DNA of 64,000 nucleotides from Herminiimonas contaminans (lineage in GTDB: Bacteria > Pseudomonadota > Gammaproteobacteria > Burkholderiales > Burkholderiaceae_D), in NCBI RefSeq assembly GCF_015645465.1, contig NZ_JADOEL010000003.1, positions 186,001 to 250,000 on the forward strand, written 5' to 3'. Position numbers and translations under genes: made by a program. Positions within the stretch are counted from its first letter, which is position 1. Every line of letters begins with the position of its first letter. A model generated the notes under the pieces. It was not told the origin of the DNA. It worked only from the letters and a program-made list of their open reading frames with translations, and made no database searches. Positions 17,136 through 26,862 of this stretch are shown in pieces.

Positions 17136-17233
17136 GGCGAGTCCTTATTAATATGCACTGCAATAAGATGGCTTGCTGACTACAAAGTTCCTTGTATCAA
17201 CTTTTGCGAGCTGATACGCATTTACTTACGTAC

Positions 17234-18079
17234 TTACTTGTGAAACAGGTTGAGGATGCCGTCCAGTCCGACGAAGTTCAACGCGATGTCTGCCTGTGCG
17301 CGGACCACCGGTTTGGCACGGAAGGCGACTGACAGACCTGCAATGCTCATCATCTTCAGGTCGTTCGCGCCATCGCCCATGACGATAGTCTGTTCCGGTG
17401 AGATACCCGTTTCCTGGCACACGCGTTCTACTGTCCGTTTCTTTTCTTCGCCATCGACGATGCCGCCTATGACTTTACCGGTCAGCTTGCCGTCGACGAT
17501 TTCCAGTTGGTTCGAATGTGTGTAATCGAGTTGCAAGCGTTGCTTCATACGGTCGGTGAAGTAGGTGAAGCCACCGGACACCAGCAGGCTTTTCATGCCG
17601 AGCGCCTGCAAGCCCTGCAACATCTTTTCTGCACCAGGCGATAGCTGCAAACGCTCGTCATAGACACGTTGCAAGGCGCTGGCGTCCAGCCCTTGGAGCA
17701 GGGCGACGCGGCGTGTCAGGCTTTCCTTGAATTCCAGTTCACCACGCATCGCAGCTTCGGTGATTTCTGCGACTTGCGGCTTCAGGCCTTGCATATCCGC
17801 GATTTCATCGATGCACTCGATGGTGATCAACGTGGAATCCATATCCATCGCGACCAGCTTGAAATCGGATAGCGAGCGGCTGCGTTCGATGAAGGCGTAA
17901 TCCAGTTTGGCGGCCCAGGCTGCGATATCGATTTGTGACTTCACTTCATCGTTATAGCTGCAGTCCAGGCAGCGGTAAGCGTGCTCGCCGATCGCAACGA
18001 TAGAGCGCGGGCGTGCCAACTCGGCGATTTGTTCGACGATGTGGCGTTGAGTGCTGAGGCCTTGCAGGATCAGATTCAT
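17234..18079 (-). CDS. serB: Phosphoserine phosphatase
   Basis: A 281-residue HAD-superfamily phosphatase. Motif I D79-M-D81-S-T-L carries the nucleophile and acid/base, motif II is S-G-G-F-T-Y-F, and motif IV is G-D-G-A-N-D. The E-C-I-D-E-I-A cap segment is diagnostic for SerB. It performs the last step of serine synthesis, O-phospho-L-serine to L-serine. The N-terminal 75 residues are the ACT-like region found in proteobacterial SerB. It follows mfd by 12 bases, so the two probably share a transcript. Confidence 0.95.
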   Translation of the reverse strand: MNLILQGLSTQRHIVEQIAELARPRSIVAIGEHAYRCLDCSYNDEVKSQIDIAAWAAKLDYAFIERSRSLSDFKLVAMDMDSTLITIECIDEIADMQGLKPQVAEITEAAMRGELEFKESLTRRVALLQGLDASALQRVYDERLQLSPGAEKMLQGLQALGMKSLLVSGGFTYFTDRMKQRLQLDYTHSNQLEIVDGKLTGKVIGGIVDGEEKKRTVERVCQETGISPEQTIVMGDGANDLKMMSIAGLSVAFRAKPVVRAQADIALNFVGLDGILNLFHK

Positions 18080-18091
18080 AAGTCAGTCAGT

Positions 18092-21000
18092 TTAGTTAAG
18101 CAGGGCACGTATGGTGTTTTTAATCTGCCCTACGCGTGCAGCCAGATCCGGCATATTTGCAGTGATACGCAATTTGTCCTGGCCGTTCAATTTTATATGA
18201 CGATTTTTTTGGATCAACTCTATGATACGCATCGCATCGATAGGAGGGTTAGGTTCGAACTGCAGCGTTGCCGATTCTGCGTGTGCATCGATCTTGATAA
18301 TACCAACCGGAATCGCTGCGACCCGCAAACGGTGTGTTTCTACCAATGCCTGTGCCGCATCCGGTAATTTACCAAAACGGTCTATCAATTCTTCCTGCAA
18401 GTCGTTGATGGCGTCTGCCGTTTTGCAGTTGGCCAGGCGTTTGTAGATCGACAAACGCTCATGCACATCGCCGCAATAGGTGTTCGGCAAGAGTGCAGGT
18501 ACGTGCAGATTGATTTCGGTGGTGCTGGCCAGAGGTGCTGCCAGATCCGGCTCCTTGCCATTCTTGAGCGAACGTACAGCCTCATTCAGCATGTCCGAAT
18601 AGAGCTGGAACCCGATCTCACTCATCTCGCCGGACTGATTGTCACCCAGTACTTCACCTGCGCCACGGATTTCCAGATCGTGCATGGCCAGATAAAAGCC
18701 GCTGCCCAGTTCTTCCATTTGCTGGATGGCGTCGAGGCGACGTTGCGCCAGCTTGCTCAAGCCTTGTACATCGTGCACCAGCAGATAAGCATAAGCCTGG
18801 TGATGCGAACGACCGACACGACCGCGCAGTTGATGTAGTTGTGCCAGGCCGAATTTATCGGCTCTGTGCATGATGATGGTGTTGGCAGTCGGGACGTCGA
18901 TACCTGTTTCGATAATCGTTGTACACAGCAGGATGTTGAAACGCTGCGCCACGAAGTCGCGCATGATACGTTCCAGGTCGCGCTCGTGCAGCTGGCCATG
19001 CGCGACGCCTATGCGCGCTTCCGGCATCAGCTCTTCCAGCATGGCTTTGCGGTTTTGTATGGTCTCGACTTCATTGTGCAGGAAGTAAACCTGGCCACCA
19101 CGCTTCAATTCACGCAAGCATGCTTCGCGTATGACTGAGTCGTTTTCACTACGGACGAAGGTTTTGATCGCCAGACGTTTTTGTGGTGCTGTGGCGATGA
19201 TGGAGAAATCACGCAAACCTTCCAGTGCCATACCCAGCGTACGCGGGATAGGGGTGGCAGTCAGCGTCAATACGTCGACCTCGGCACGCAAGGCTTTCAG
19301 TGCTTCTTTCTGACGCACGCCAAACCTGTGCTCTTCGTCGATGATGACCAGACCTAGACGCGAGAATTTGATGTCACCGGACAGCAGCTTGTGCGTGCCG
19401 ATCACGATATCGATGGTGCCATCGGCCATGCCTTTGATCGCTTGCGTTACTTCCTTAGCGGTACGGAAGCGTGACAATTCGGCGATGCGTACCGGCCAGT
19501 CGGCAAAGCGATCGGCGAAGGTTTGCGCATGTTGTTCCGCCAGCAGCGTGGTTGGTGCCAGGATAGCGACCTGTTTGCCGCCGAGTACCGCAACGAAAGC
19601 GGCGCGCAATGCAACTTCGGTTTTGCCGAAGCCGACATCGCCGCAAATCAGCCTGTCCATCGGTTTGCCGCTGGTCATGTCCTCGATCACAGACTTGATG
19701 GCGGCAGCTTGGTCGGCGGTTTCTTCAAAGCCGAAGCTTTCGGCAAAGGCTTGGTAGTCATGCGCCGAATATTCGAAGCTGTGGCCTTCGCGCAGTGCGC
19801 GGCGGGCATACAGGTTCAGCAGTTCGGCAGCAGTGTCACGGATTTTTTCGGCAGCGCGGCGTTTGGCTTTTTCCCATTGGCCGGAGCCGAGTGCGTGCAG
19901 TGGCGCATCTTCCGGTGAGGCACCGGAGTAGCGCGAGATCACGTGCAGTTGCGAAACCGGCACATATAGCTTGGTGTCCTTCGCATATTCGAGGTGCAGG
20001 AATTCGGTTTCGCCTTCACCCAGATCCATGCTGGCCAGGCCCATGTAGCGGCCTATACCGTGATTGACGTGCACGACCGGATCGCCGATTTTGAGTTCGG
20101 ACAGGTCGCGCACCATGGATTCGACCTGGGTTGCTCCCTCCTGCTTCTTGCTGCCGACACGACGGCCGGAGCCTGCGTACAACTCGGTTTCGGTAATGAA
20201 GGCGAGGCCACCCAGTGCATTACCCAGCTCGAAACCGGCGTGCATGGGCGCGACGCCCAGCATCAGTTTGGCAGACGCTGTGCTGAAGTCGGCAAAGCCT
20301 TCAGTCGGGGTCAGCGCTAAATCATATTCATTGAAATACTGCTGCAAGGTTTCGCGCCGGCCATTGCTTTCCGCGCAAATCATGACGCGCTTGTCGGTTT
20401 GCAGCAGGTAGGCGCGGAGGTTGACTAGCGGGTCGTCGGCACGACGATTGACTGCGATATTCGGCAATGGTGCTGATAATTCGGACGCGACGTCCTGGTT
20501 CTGTATCACCCAGCGGCCAAATGGTTTGGCCAGCGTGAAAAAGTTTTCATCGCTGAGGAAGATTTGTTCCGGCGCGAGGATAGGGCGCTCACGATCCGAC
20601 TTGAGGAAGCGGTAGCGCGATTGCGTATCGTCCCAGAAGCGTTTGATTGCAGCTTCTATATCGCCTACCAGTGCGAAGGTCGCATCGCCGGGCAAATAAT
20701 CGAACAGGGTATTCGTTTGTTCGAAGAACAGCGGCAGATAGTATTCGATGCCGGCAGATGCAATGCCGCTGCCTATGTCTTTGTAAATCACCGAACGGCT
20801 AGGATCACCCTCGAACACTTCACGCCAGCGACCACGGAAAGCGGTGCGCGCTTCTTCGTCCATCGGGAATTCGCGCGCCGGTAACAGGCGCACTTCCTTG
20901 ACCGGATACAGCGAGCGCTGCGTATCGGCGTCAAAGGTGCGTATGCTGTCTATGGTGTCGCCAAACAAGTCGATACGGTAAGGCAGTACCGAACCCATAG

Positions 21001-21538
21001 GATAGATATCGATCAGGCCACCGCGCACCGAGTACTCGCCGGGCGACATGACTTGCTTGACCGGGCTGTAACCAGCCAGTTGCAATTGCGCCTTCAGCTT
21101 GGCTTCGTCCAGCGTTTCGCCTTGTTTGAAGAAAAAGGTATAGGACGCAAGGAAAGCAGGCGGTGCCATGCGCACCAGCGCCGTGGTGGCCGGTACGATC
21201 AGGACGTCGCAGTGACCGTTCAAGACTTCGTACAGCGTTGCCAGACGCTCGGAAACCAGGTCCTGGTGTGGTGAAAAGGCGTCGTAAGGCAAGGTTTCCC
21301 AATCCGGCAGCAAATGGCAGCGCAGATCGTTTGGTTCTTTGCCGAACCACGGGATTTCTGCCAACAGGCGTTGCGCGTCGCTGGCGTTCGCCACGACGAC
21401 TGTCAACATGCGTTTCTGCGACTTGAGTTCAGCTGCGGCTTGCGCCAATACATAGGCATCCGCCGAACCGTGTACCGGGGGCAGGACAAAACGCGTAGCG
21501 GGCTTGGGAAGTGATTTTTTTAGGTCGAATGACATCAA
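18092..21538 (-). CDS. mfd: Transcription-repair coupling factor Mfd
   Basis: An 1148-residue protein of normal Mfd length. In order: a UvrB-homology region (L-P-D-W-E-T-L-P-Y-D), the RNA-polymerase-interacting CarD/Tudor-like domain (G-D-P-V-V-H-V-N-H-G-I-G-R-Y), SF2 translocase motifs with Walker A G-D-V-G-F-G-K-T-E near residue 635 and D-E-E-H-R-F-G-V near 730, the helicase C half with Q-L-R-G-R-V-G-R-S, and a C-terminal TRCF domain. It removes stalled RNA polymerase and recruits UvrA. Start ATG 21538 or the adjacent ATG 21535. Confidence 0.97.
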   Translation of the reverse strand: MMSFDLKKSLPKPATRFVLPPVHGSADAYVLAQAAAELKSQKRMLTVVVANASDAQRLLAEIPWFGKEPNDLRCHLLPDWETLPYDAFSPHQDLVSERLATLYEVLNGHCDVLIVPATTALVRMAPPAFLASYTFFFKQGETLDEAKLKAQLQLAGYSPVKQVMSPGEYSVRGGLIDIYPMGSVLPYRIDLFGDTIDSIRTFDADTQRSLYPVKEVRLLPAREFPMDEEARTAFRGRWREVFEGDPSRSVIYKDIGSGIASAGIEYYLPLFFEQTNTLFDYLPGDATFALVGDIEAAIKRFWDDTQSRYRFLKSDRERPILAPEQIFLSDENFFTLAKPFGRWVIQNQDVASELSAPLPNIAVNRRADDPLVNLRAYLLQTDKRVMICAESNGRRETLQQYFNEYDLALTPTEGFADFSTASAKLMLGVAPMHAGFELGNALGGLAFITETELYAGSGRRVGSKKQEGATQVESMVRDLSELKIGDPVVHVNHGIGRYMGLASMDLGEGETEFLHLEYAKDTKLYVPVSQLHVISRYSGASPEDAPLHALGSGQWEKAKRRAAEKIRDTAAELLNLYARRALREGHSFEYSAHDYQAFAESFGFEETADQAAAIKSVIEDMTSGKPMDRLICGDVGFGKTEVALRAAFVAVLGGKQVAILAPTTLLAEQHAQTFADRFADWPVRIAELSRFRTAKEVTQAIKGMADGTIDIVIGTHKLLSGDIKFSRLGLVIIDEEHRFGVRQKEALKALRAEVDVLTLTATPIPRTLGMALEGLRDFSIIATAPQKRLAIKTFVRSENDSVIREACLRELKRGGQVYFLHNEVETIQNRKAMLEELMPEARIGVAHGQLHERDLERIMRDFVAQRFNILLCTTIIETGIDVPTANTIIMHRADKFGLAQLHQLRGRVGRSHHQAYAYLLVHDVQGLSKLAQRRLDAIQQMEELGSGFYLAMHDLEIRGAGEVLGDNQSGEMSEIGFQLYSDMLNEAVRSLKNGKEPDLAAPLASTTEINLHVPALLPNTYCGDVHERLSIYKRLANCKTADAINDLQEELIDRFGKLPDAAQALVETHRLRVAAIPVGIIKIDAHAESATLQFEPNPPIDAMRIIELIQKNRHIKLNGQDKLRITANMPDLAARVGQIKNTIRALLN

Positions 21539-21727
21539 ATAGTGACATTAAAAATGTCAGGGTGGTCAAAAAGCACCGGCTAACTTGCCTGCAGGCACTT
21601 CATTTGACAGTGAAAAATTATGATGAGATTATAAACCAAGCCCTCCCTCCCGTCGGGCGCGTGCGCAATCCATAAGGGATAGCCCCATAATAATGAGCGC
21701 ACCCACGCATCTTCCCAAGACCAAAAC

Positions 21728-22423
21728 ATGAGCTCACCCCGTTATTTCGCCCTGATTCCTGCCGCCGGCGTCGGTGCGCGCATGGGCGAAAAGATACCCA
21801 AACAATATGTGCAGATAGCCGGGAAACCGATGCTGCGCCATGTGCTGGACACTTTTTGCCGGGCCGATGCGATAACGCATACCTTTGTCGTCGTCAGCGC
21901 CGAGGATGGCTATATCGACGCGACCATGGCCGCTTTGCATGATGATTCCTACGCCACCGTATTGCATGTCGGCGGCGCGACGCGCCATCAGTCTGTACTG
22001 AATGGTCTGCACGCCATGCGTAGTGAGATCAATGACGATGATTGGGTGCTGGTACACGATGCCGCACGTCCGGGCCTGAGCATAGGTCTGATCGATAAGC
22101 TGATCAATATCCTGCAAGATGATGAGGTCGGCGGCTTACTGGCGGTACCGGTGGTCGATACCCTGAAGCGTGCGGGTGCGGAAGGGCGGGTGGATCAGAC
22201 CGTCACGCGTGATCGCCTGTGGGCGGCACAGACGCCGCAAATGTTTCGTTACGGTTTGCTATTGCGTGCGCTGGAGCAGGCAACGGCGGTGACGGATGAG
22301 GCGAGCGCGATTGAGGCGTTGGGCTTGCAGCCCAGGCTGGTCGAAGGCGACGCCAGGAATTTCAAAGTGACTTTGCCGCACGATGTGGCATTGGCAGAAC
22401 TATATTTAAAAGGATTTGTATGA
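21728..22423 (+). CDS. ispD: 2-C-methyl-D-erythritol 4-phosphate cytidylyltransferase
   Basis: A 231-residue IspD. The nucleotide-binding start is [12 protein letters not shown] with the downstream lysine of P-K-Q-Y; further family motifs are V-H-D-A-A-R-P and the T-D-E-A-S-A-I-E C-terminal segment. It transfers CMP to MEP in the non-mevalonate isoprenoid pathway. The gene overlaps ispF by four bases, the arrangement usual in proteobacteria. Confidence 0.97.
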   Translation: MSSPRYFALIPAAGVGARMGEKIPKQYVQIAGKPMLRHVLDTFCRADAITHTFVVVSAEDGYIDATMAALHDDSYATVLHVGGATRHQSVLNGLHAMRSEINDDDWVLVHDAARPGLSIGLIDKLINILQDDEVGGLLAVPVVDTLKRAGAEGRVDQTVTRDRLWAAQTPQMFRYGLLLRALEQATAVTDEASAIEALGLQPRLVEGDARNFKVTLPHDVALAELYLKGFV

Positions 22424-22926
22424 GTGTTTCCCAGAACGCGGGCCTGCCTTTCCGTATCGGCCAGGGCTACGATTGTCACGCACTGGTCGCAGGCCGCAAG
22501 CTGATCATAGGTGGCGTGACGATACCGCACAGTACCGGTTTGCTTGGCCATTCTGATGCGGATGTGCTGTTGCACGCGATTACCGATGCCTTGTTTGGTG
22601 CGGCGGCACTGGGTGATATCGGCCGTCATTTCCCGGATACTGCCGTGGAGTTTGCAGGTGCTGATTCGCGGGTCTTGTTGCGGGAGGCGGTCAAGCGTGT
22701 GGCGGCGGCAGGTTACAGCATAGGTAATGTGGACGCGACTATCATTGCGCAGAAGCCGAAGATGGCACCGCATATCCCGTCCATGGTGGCGCATATCGCT
22801 GCCGATCTGGGCGTCGCCATCGATCAGGTGAATATCAAGGCGAAAACCAATGAAAAACTCGGTTACCTGGGGCGTGAAGAGGGTATCGCGGCTGAAGCAG
22901 TGGCGCTGATTTATCGTAACGCCTGA
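22420..22926 (+). CDS. ispF: 2-C-methyl-D-erythritol 2,4-cyclodiphosphate synthase
   Basis: A 168-residue IspF trimer subunit. Metal ligands lie in G-Y-D-C-H (the D-x-H motif) and in G-H-S-D-A-D; the K-T-N-E-K-L-G motif is at the C-terminus. It cyclises CDP-ME 2-phosphate to MEcPP with loss of CMP. Start ATG 22420 overlaps the ispD stop, indicating coupled translation. Confidence 0.97.
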   Translation: MSVSQNAGLPFRIGQGYDCHALVAGRKLIIGGVTIPHSTGLLGHSDADVLLHAITDALFGAAALGDIGRHFPDTAVEFAGADSRVLLREAVKRVAAAGYSIGNVDATIIAQKPKMAPHIPSMVAHIAADLGVAIDQVNIKAKTNEKLGYLGREEGIAAEAVALIYRNA

Positions 22927-23180
22927 TAACAACTACAGGGATTACAGCGAAAATCGGTGTGAAAAGAATAATTTTGTGTCGGGATAGCGGTGTTTTTCAC
23001 GGTTTTAGCGACGATTTTTAAGAATTAATCTCTGCTCGTATTGAATTTTTAGGTAAAAGCGCTATCTATCATTGCATACGCATAGCGCACCCGGCATGGC
23101 TACATTGGCAGCATCCGGATCAGGAAAATATCGTTTGCGCTGAATTGGCGTATACTACAGAGACAGGAGTGATTACAACT

Positions 23181-23489
23181 ATGGCATCTTTCTTTTTCAG
23201 CCAGCAGGCTCAGAATTGGCAACAAGTCTTCCGCCGTCATCAATCGGGTGGATTTTTTTCGCGTCTGATCGCGTGGCTGGTATTGGGTCTGGTGCTTGCC
23301 GTAGGATTGCTGGTCGTGGTGACCGTGCTGTTGCTGAGCTGGTTGCTGATCCCTGTGCTGCTGTTCAAGAAACGCAAGGCAGCGAAAGCGCGTTTTGCCG
23401 CTGAGCGTTACGCCTACCAGCAATCGCAAGGACGTAGCGATATCATCATTGAAGGTGGTATCACTGAAGTGAAAGACGAGCGCGCTTAA
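23181..23489 (+). CDS. Small membrane protein, 102 residues
   Basis: One long hydrophobic stretch or hairpin (about residues 28-60, with L-V-L-G-L-V-L-A-V-G-L-L and I-P-V-L-L-F) is followed by a basic turn K-K-R-K-A-A-K-A-R and a soluble acidic tail. I do not recognise the family. AGGAG at 23164-23168 is rather far (12 bases) from the ATG. An upstream in-frame extension to 23145 lacks any ribosome site. It converges on the sensor-kinase gene, separated by a shared terminator. Confidence 0.7.
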   Translation: MASFFFSQQAQNWQQVFRRHQSGGFFSRLIAWLVLGLVLAVGLLVVVTVLLLSWLLIPVLLFKKRKAAKARFAAERYAYQQSQGRSDIIIEGGITEVKDERA

Positions 23490-23534
23490 GTATTTCGCGC
23501 TATACGCATAGCCTTCATGCTATGCGGATCCAAA

Positions 23535-23571
23535 TAAAAAACGCACATCCTCATTGAGCATGTGCGTTTTG
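23535..23571. terminator. Bidirectional terminator
   Basis: Arms ACGCACAT and ATGTGCGT with an 11-base loop, preceded by five A and followed by four T. It lies between the convergent small membrane-protein gene and the EnvZ-type kinase gene. Confidence 0.8.
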
Positions 23572-23600
23572 TTTTGTGCGGGTCATATTAGATGCGCATT

Positions 23601-24968
23601 TTAACCAGCTAATACGCCATGACGTTTCTTCGCCTGATTGAGTGCGATGTGTATCGTCAGGCCACCACCTTCACGATTCAATAATTGCAGTTTGCCGCTA
23701 TGCCGCTTGACGATGCGGTCTACGATAGCGAGGCCGAGTCCTGCACCATTCGCTTGCCCGCGTGCGCTATCCATCCGTGTAAACGGCCGTAACAGGCGGT
23801 CTATCTCTGCTTCCGGTACACCGGCTCCGTGGTCGCTGACTTCGATGATGACTTTGTCGCCTTCCAACTGGCAGCGCAGATCGATTTCTACATAATCATT
23901 GCCCGGCAGTTTGCCGTAGCGTCGTGCATTCTCGATGATATTGTTGATGACGCGTTTGATGTCGATCGCATTGCCGAGTACGACCAGCTTGTCATCGACT
24001 TTGCTATTGATGCGCACATCCTGCATGCGCAAGGCTTCCTGTGCCGCGCTATTCATCAGCGTGCTCATGTCTATAGGCTGGAAGTGGCTGCTGTCGCTCG
24101 GTTTCGCATAGTCGAGGAACTGGCCGATGATGGCGTCCATTTGCTCGAGATCAGACTGCATGCCGACGCGCGCTTCCGGTGGCAGGCCAGCCAGCTCGAC
24201 TTCCAGTTGCATGCGTGCCAGTGGCGTGCGCAAGTCATGCGAAATACCGGCCAGCACGACGGCGCGATCCGACTCTACGCGATTCAGGTCGTCGACCATT
24301 TGATTGAAACTGTGATTGGCTTCGCGGATTTCGGTCGGGCCACGTTCAGGCAGTGGAGCAGGGCGCTGGCCATTGGCGATAGCGCGGGTCGCGGCCGTCA
24401 GGCGTGCCAGCGGTTGATTGATGAGGCCGGAGATCATCAGTGCGCCGAGTAATGACAGCAACAATGTCATCGCACCCCAGCCCAGCCATTGCACACCCGA
24501 ACTGCCTTCGATGCGGTCGCGGTCCAGCATCAGCCAGTATTCATCATCCGAGATGGTGAAGCTGACCCAGAAGCCGGCAACGTCATTGACAGCGCGCGCA
24601 AAGCGGGTGTCCTGTCCCAATCCGGAGCGTACATGCTCCTGTATGGTACGCATCATGCTGTTCTGGATAGGCGGCTCGATACGATCGTTTTCTTCCAGCG
24701 GGTAGACGCGTATGCCTTCATTGCTGGCGAGGTCGAACAGCAATTCACGCCGCAGGTCCGGTGCGGAGTGGGTCAGCGCAGCGCGTGTGATGGTGACGAC
24801 TGAAATCACCTGCGCTGCGATCTGGTTCGCGCGCGGTGTTTGTTCGATGATGCGATAGCTGGCGACCCAGGCCGCCATGCTGGCTGCAATCAGGAAGGCG
24901 AGCAGGAAAAAAGTGCGCCAGAACAGGCCGCTTTTGATCCAGTTCAGGCGATTGGTAGTGGTGGGCAT
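23601..24968 (-). CDS. envZ: EnvZ-type osmosensory histidine kinase
   Basis: A 455-residue kinase with an N-terminal span (F-F-L-L-A-F-L-I-A-A-S), a periplasmic sensor loop of about 120 residues and a second span (L-L-L-S-L-L-G-A-L-M-I). A HAMP domain follows, then the HisKA box G-I-S-H-D-L-R-T-P-L with the phospho-acceptor His near residue 243. The HATPase domain shows N-x-x-x-N-A-R-R-Y, D-H-G-A-G-V and G-A-G-L-G-L-A. Its gene lies 29 bases after ompR. EnvZ is the best family name; the exact stimulus is inferred. Confidence 0.9.
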   Translation of the reverse strand: MPTTTNRLNWIKSGLFWRTFFLLAFLIAASMAAWVASYRIIEQTPRANQIAAQVISVVTITRAALTHSAPDLRRELLFDLASNEGIRVYPLEENDRIEPPIQNSMMRTIQEHVRSGLGQDTRFARAVNDVAGFWVSFTISDDEYWLMLDRDRIEGSSGVQWLGWGAMTLLLSLLGALMISGLINQPLARLTAATRAIANGQRPAPLPERGPTEIREANHSFNQMVDDLNRVESDRAVVLAGISHDLRTPLARMQLEVELAGLPPEARVGMQSDLEQMDAIIGQFLDYAKPSDSSHFQPIDMSTLMNSAAQEALRMQDVRINSKVDDKLVVLGNAIDIKRVINNIIENARRYGKLPGNDYVEIDLRCQLEGDKVIIEVSDHGAGVPEAEIDRLLRPFTRMDSARGQANGAGLGLAIVDRIVKRHSGKLQLLNREGGGLTIHIALNQAKKRHGVLAG

Positions 24969-24997
24969 CCTTGTTTTTTTCGGCTGCGGCTGTGTGT

Positions 24998-25765
24998 TTA
25001 GCGTGGCTTGCCTTCAGGGATGAAGACATAACCCAGACCCCATACCGTCTGGATGTACAACGGGGTCGAAGGATCTGGCTCTATCAGTTTGCGCAGGCGT
25101 GAAATCTGGACGTCCAGGCTGCGATCAAATACTTCGTATTCGCGGCCGCGTGCCAGTTCCATTAATTTTTCTCGGGACAGTGGTTGACGCGCGTGACGTG
25201 CGAATACTTTCAGGACTGAGAATTCGCCGGTCGTCAGCGGGACGGTTTCATCATTCTTTTTCAATGTGCGCGTACCGAGGTCGAGTACGAATTCACCGAA
25301 GGTAAATGATTGCGGTGTTTCGGATGGTGCGCCTGGAATTTCTTCGGGGCCGACACGACGCAGGACTGCGCTGATACGTGCCACTAATTCGCGCGGATTG
25401 AAAGGTTTTGCGAGATAATCGTCGGCGCCCATTTCGAGGCCGACGATACGATCGACGTCTTCGCCCTTGGCGGTGAGCATGATGATCGGGGTTTTGTCGC
25501 CAGCACCGCGCAGACGGCGGCAGATGGACAAGCCGTCTTCACCCGGCAACATCAAATCGAGTACCAGCAAGTCATAGCGTTCGCGCAGCCAGAGCTTATT
25601 CATGGCTTGCGCGTTTTCCGCGGTGACTACATTAAAACCTTGTTCGGACAGGTAACGGCGCAGCAGATCGCGCAAGCGCAGATCGTCGTCTACCACCAGG
25701 ACTTTGGTCTGGTGGGAATTGGTCGAGTGAGCCGTGTCCTTCATGGATGCATTTGTCGTATTCAT
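24998..25765 (-). CDS. ompR: OmpR-family response regulator
   Basis: A 255-residue regulator. The receiver domain has the acidic cluster V-V-D-D-D, phospho-acceptor Asp70 in L-V-L-D-L-M-L-P-G and Lys120 in L-A-K-P-F. The C-terminal winged helix contains L-D-V-Q-I-S-R-L-R-K and the terminal Y-I-Q-T-V-W-G-L-G-Y-V-F wing. The close match around the receiver and the partner kinase support OmpR rather than a generic OmpR/PhoB member. The first 20 residues are an Asn/Thr/Ser-rich extension. A tandem OmpR-type site lies 52-67 bases upstream. Confidence 0.92.
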   Translation of the reverse strand: MNTTNASMKDTAHSTNSHQTKVLVVDDDLRLRDLLRRYLSEQGFNVVTAENAQAMNKLWLRERYDLLVLDLMLPGEDGLSICRRLRGAGDKTPIIMLTAKGEDVDRIVGLEMGADDYLAKPFNPRELVARISAVLRRVGPEEIPGAPSETPQSFTFGEFVLDLGTRTLKKNDETVPLTTGEFSVLKVFARHARQPLSREKLMELARGREYEVFDRSLDVQISRLRKLIEPDPSTPLYIQTVWGLGYVFIPEGKPR

Positions 25766-25816
25766 ATGGCTATGGTAACTTCAGAAGGTCTTCTCGACAT
25801 AGCGAGGAGGTGTGGC

Positions 25817-25832
25817 ATTACAAAGTGTTACA
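25817..25832. promoter_or_regulatory. Tandem OmpR-type binding site
   Basis: ATTACA-AAGT-GTTACA: two direct hexamers at a 10-base period, one mismatch from the GTTACA-N4-GTTACA pattern known for OmpR sites. It lies in the 173-base region between divergent ompR and the small exported protein, so it could control either or both. By-eye match. Confidence 0.4.
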
Positions 25833-25938
25833 ACCTTTACGGAATTGGACTTAGGACTAAGAGCAAAGCAGCATAAACTTTGAACATGGTAAATAAGAAG
25901 TGCGAAGGACCTGGTAACTGTTCAAAGCGCTGCGGAAG

Positions 25939-26274
25939 ATGATGATGAATATAACATTGAAAAGAATGGGATTGGTGTTGCTACTGGTCAGTACCTTTGC
26001 AAGTACGACGATGGCGCTTGCGCAATCGCGATTTCAGAATAATTCATTCGGTTCTTATGTGCAAAGCGATAATCGCTATCGTGGCAACCAGGATCAGGGA
26101 CACTATGATTCCAGACGTCAGTCGAATGATCGTGCCTACGACAACAATCGCAATATGGAACGGCAGCAGCAGGAGCAATCGCGCCGCGATGCACGCCTGT
26201 CGCCGGATGAGCGTCGCGCATTGCGTCGCCAGATCGATGAAGCAGGGCGCGATATTTATGCGCCGCGTCGCTAA
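25939..26274 (+). CDS. Small exported protein next to ompR, 111 residues
   Basis: It has a signal peptide (L-V-L-L-L-V-S-T-F-A-S to A-L-A-Q) and an Asn/Gln/Arg/Tyr-rich middle that is probably disordered. The C-terminal motif L-S-P-D-E-R-R-A-L-R-R-Q-I-D-E-A-G-R-D is one I recall from short exported proteins of other Burkholderiales. Three ATG codons lie in a row (25939, 25942, 25945); GCGGAAG just upstream suits the later ones best. Function unknown. Divergent from ompR and followed by a terminator, so it is monocistronic. Confidence 0.7.
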   Translation: MMMNITLKRMGLVLLLVSTFASTTMALAQSRFQNNSFGSYVQSDNRYRGNQDQGHYDSRRQSNDRAYDNNRNMERQQQEQSRRDARLSPDERRALRRQIDEAGRDIYAPRR

Positions 26275-26301
26275 GCCTGCATACGCTTGCTAGCGTGCAA
26301 T

Positions 26302-26331
26302 AAAAAAGCCACCAGTATCTGGTGGCTTTTT
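26302..26331. terminator. Bidirectional terminator
   Basis: Arms GCCACCA and TGGTGGC with a 5-base loop, six A before and five T after. It lies between the exported-protein gene and the end of flgN. Confidence 0.88.
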
Positions 26332-26376
26332 CTTTGGGTGCTGAGTGTGATTACTTATCTGAGATAGATAGTGGCA

Positions 26377-26856
26377 TTAGCCTGCAACGAAGTGACGACC
26401 GACGCTTTTGCTCGCGGTCTGGCCATTCGGGCCATAGACATTGCTGTCTTGTACGTTGCCGTGTTGCAGTATGTTGAGCACGTTTTGATTGCGCACCATC
26501 TGCTTGTTGATCAGGGTGCCGTTGACGCGATTGAGTTCGTTGGCGACTTGCGCCAGTTCGATCAATTCTTGCCAGCTTTTCTTTGCTGATTGCGCCTTTG
26601 GTGAGCTTTCCAGCCAGGCTTGCATGCTCGCTTCGGCTGGCTCAAAACCGGCAGCAGCCAACGCGTTGTGACGCCAGTTAGCCAGCTCTGCCATTTGAGT
26701 TGCAGCTTTTGCTTTTTCTTCAGTGAGGGCAGCGATGCCTTCAACATTCGCAGAAATCAGATGTTCCTGTTCCAGCTTCAATAATTCGGTCAGAGCACGG
26801 ATGGCTTTGTGTTCTTCAATCAAACTATCTGCAGGGCTGGTACCGAACGATTTCAT
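26377..26856 (-). CDS. flgN: Flagellar export chaperone FlgN
   Basis: A 159-residue helical protein with the FlgN pattern: L-L-K-L-E-Q-E-H-L at residues 25-33, an E-E-K-x-x-x-A-T-Q-M helix and a long C-terminal helix ending in a flexible Asn/Gln/Gly tail. FlgN keeps the hook-filament junction proteins FlgK and FlgL export-competent and docks them at the export gate. It is six bases after flgM, and the two should share the flgM sigma-28 promoter. Confidence 0.9.
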   Translation of the reverse strand: MKSFGTSPADSLIEEHKAIRALTELLKLEQEHLISANVEGIAALTEEKAKAATQMAELANWRHNALAAAGFEPAEASMQAWLESSPKAQSAKKSWQELIELAQVANELNRVNGTLINKQMVRNQNVLNILQHGNVQDSNVYGPNGQTASKSVGRHFVAG

Positions 26857-26862
26857 GAATAT

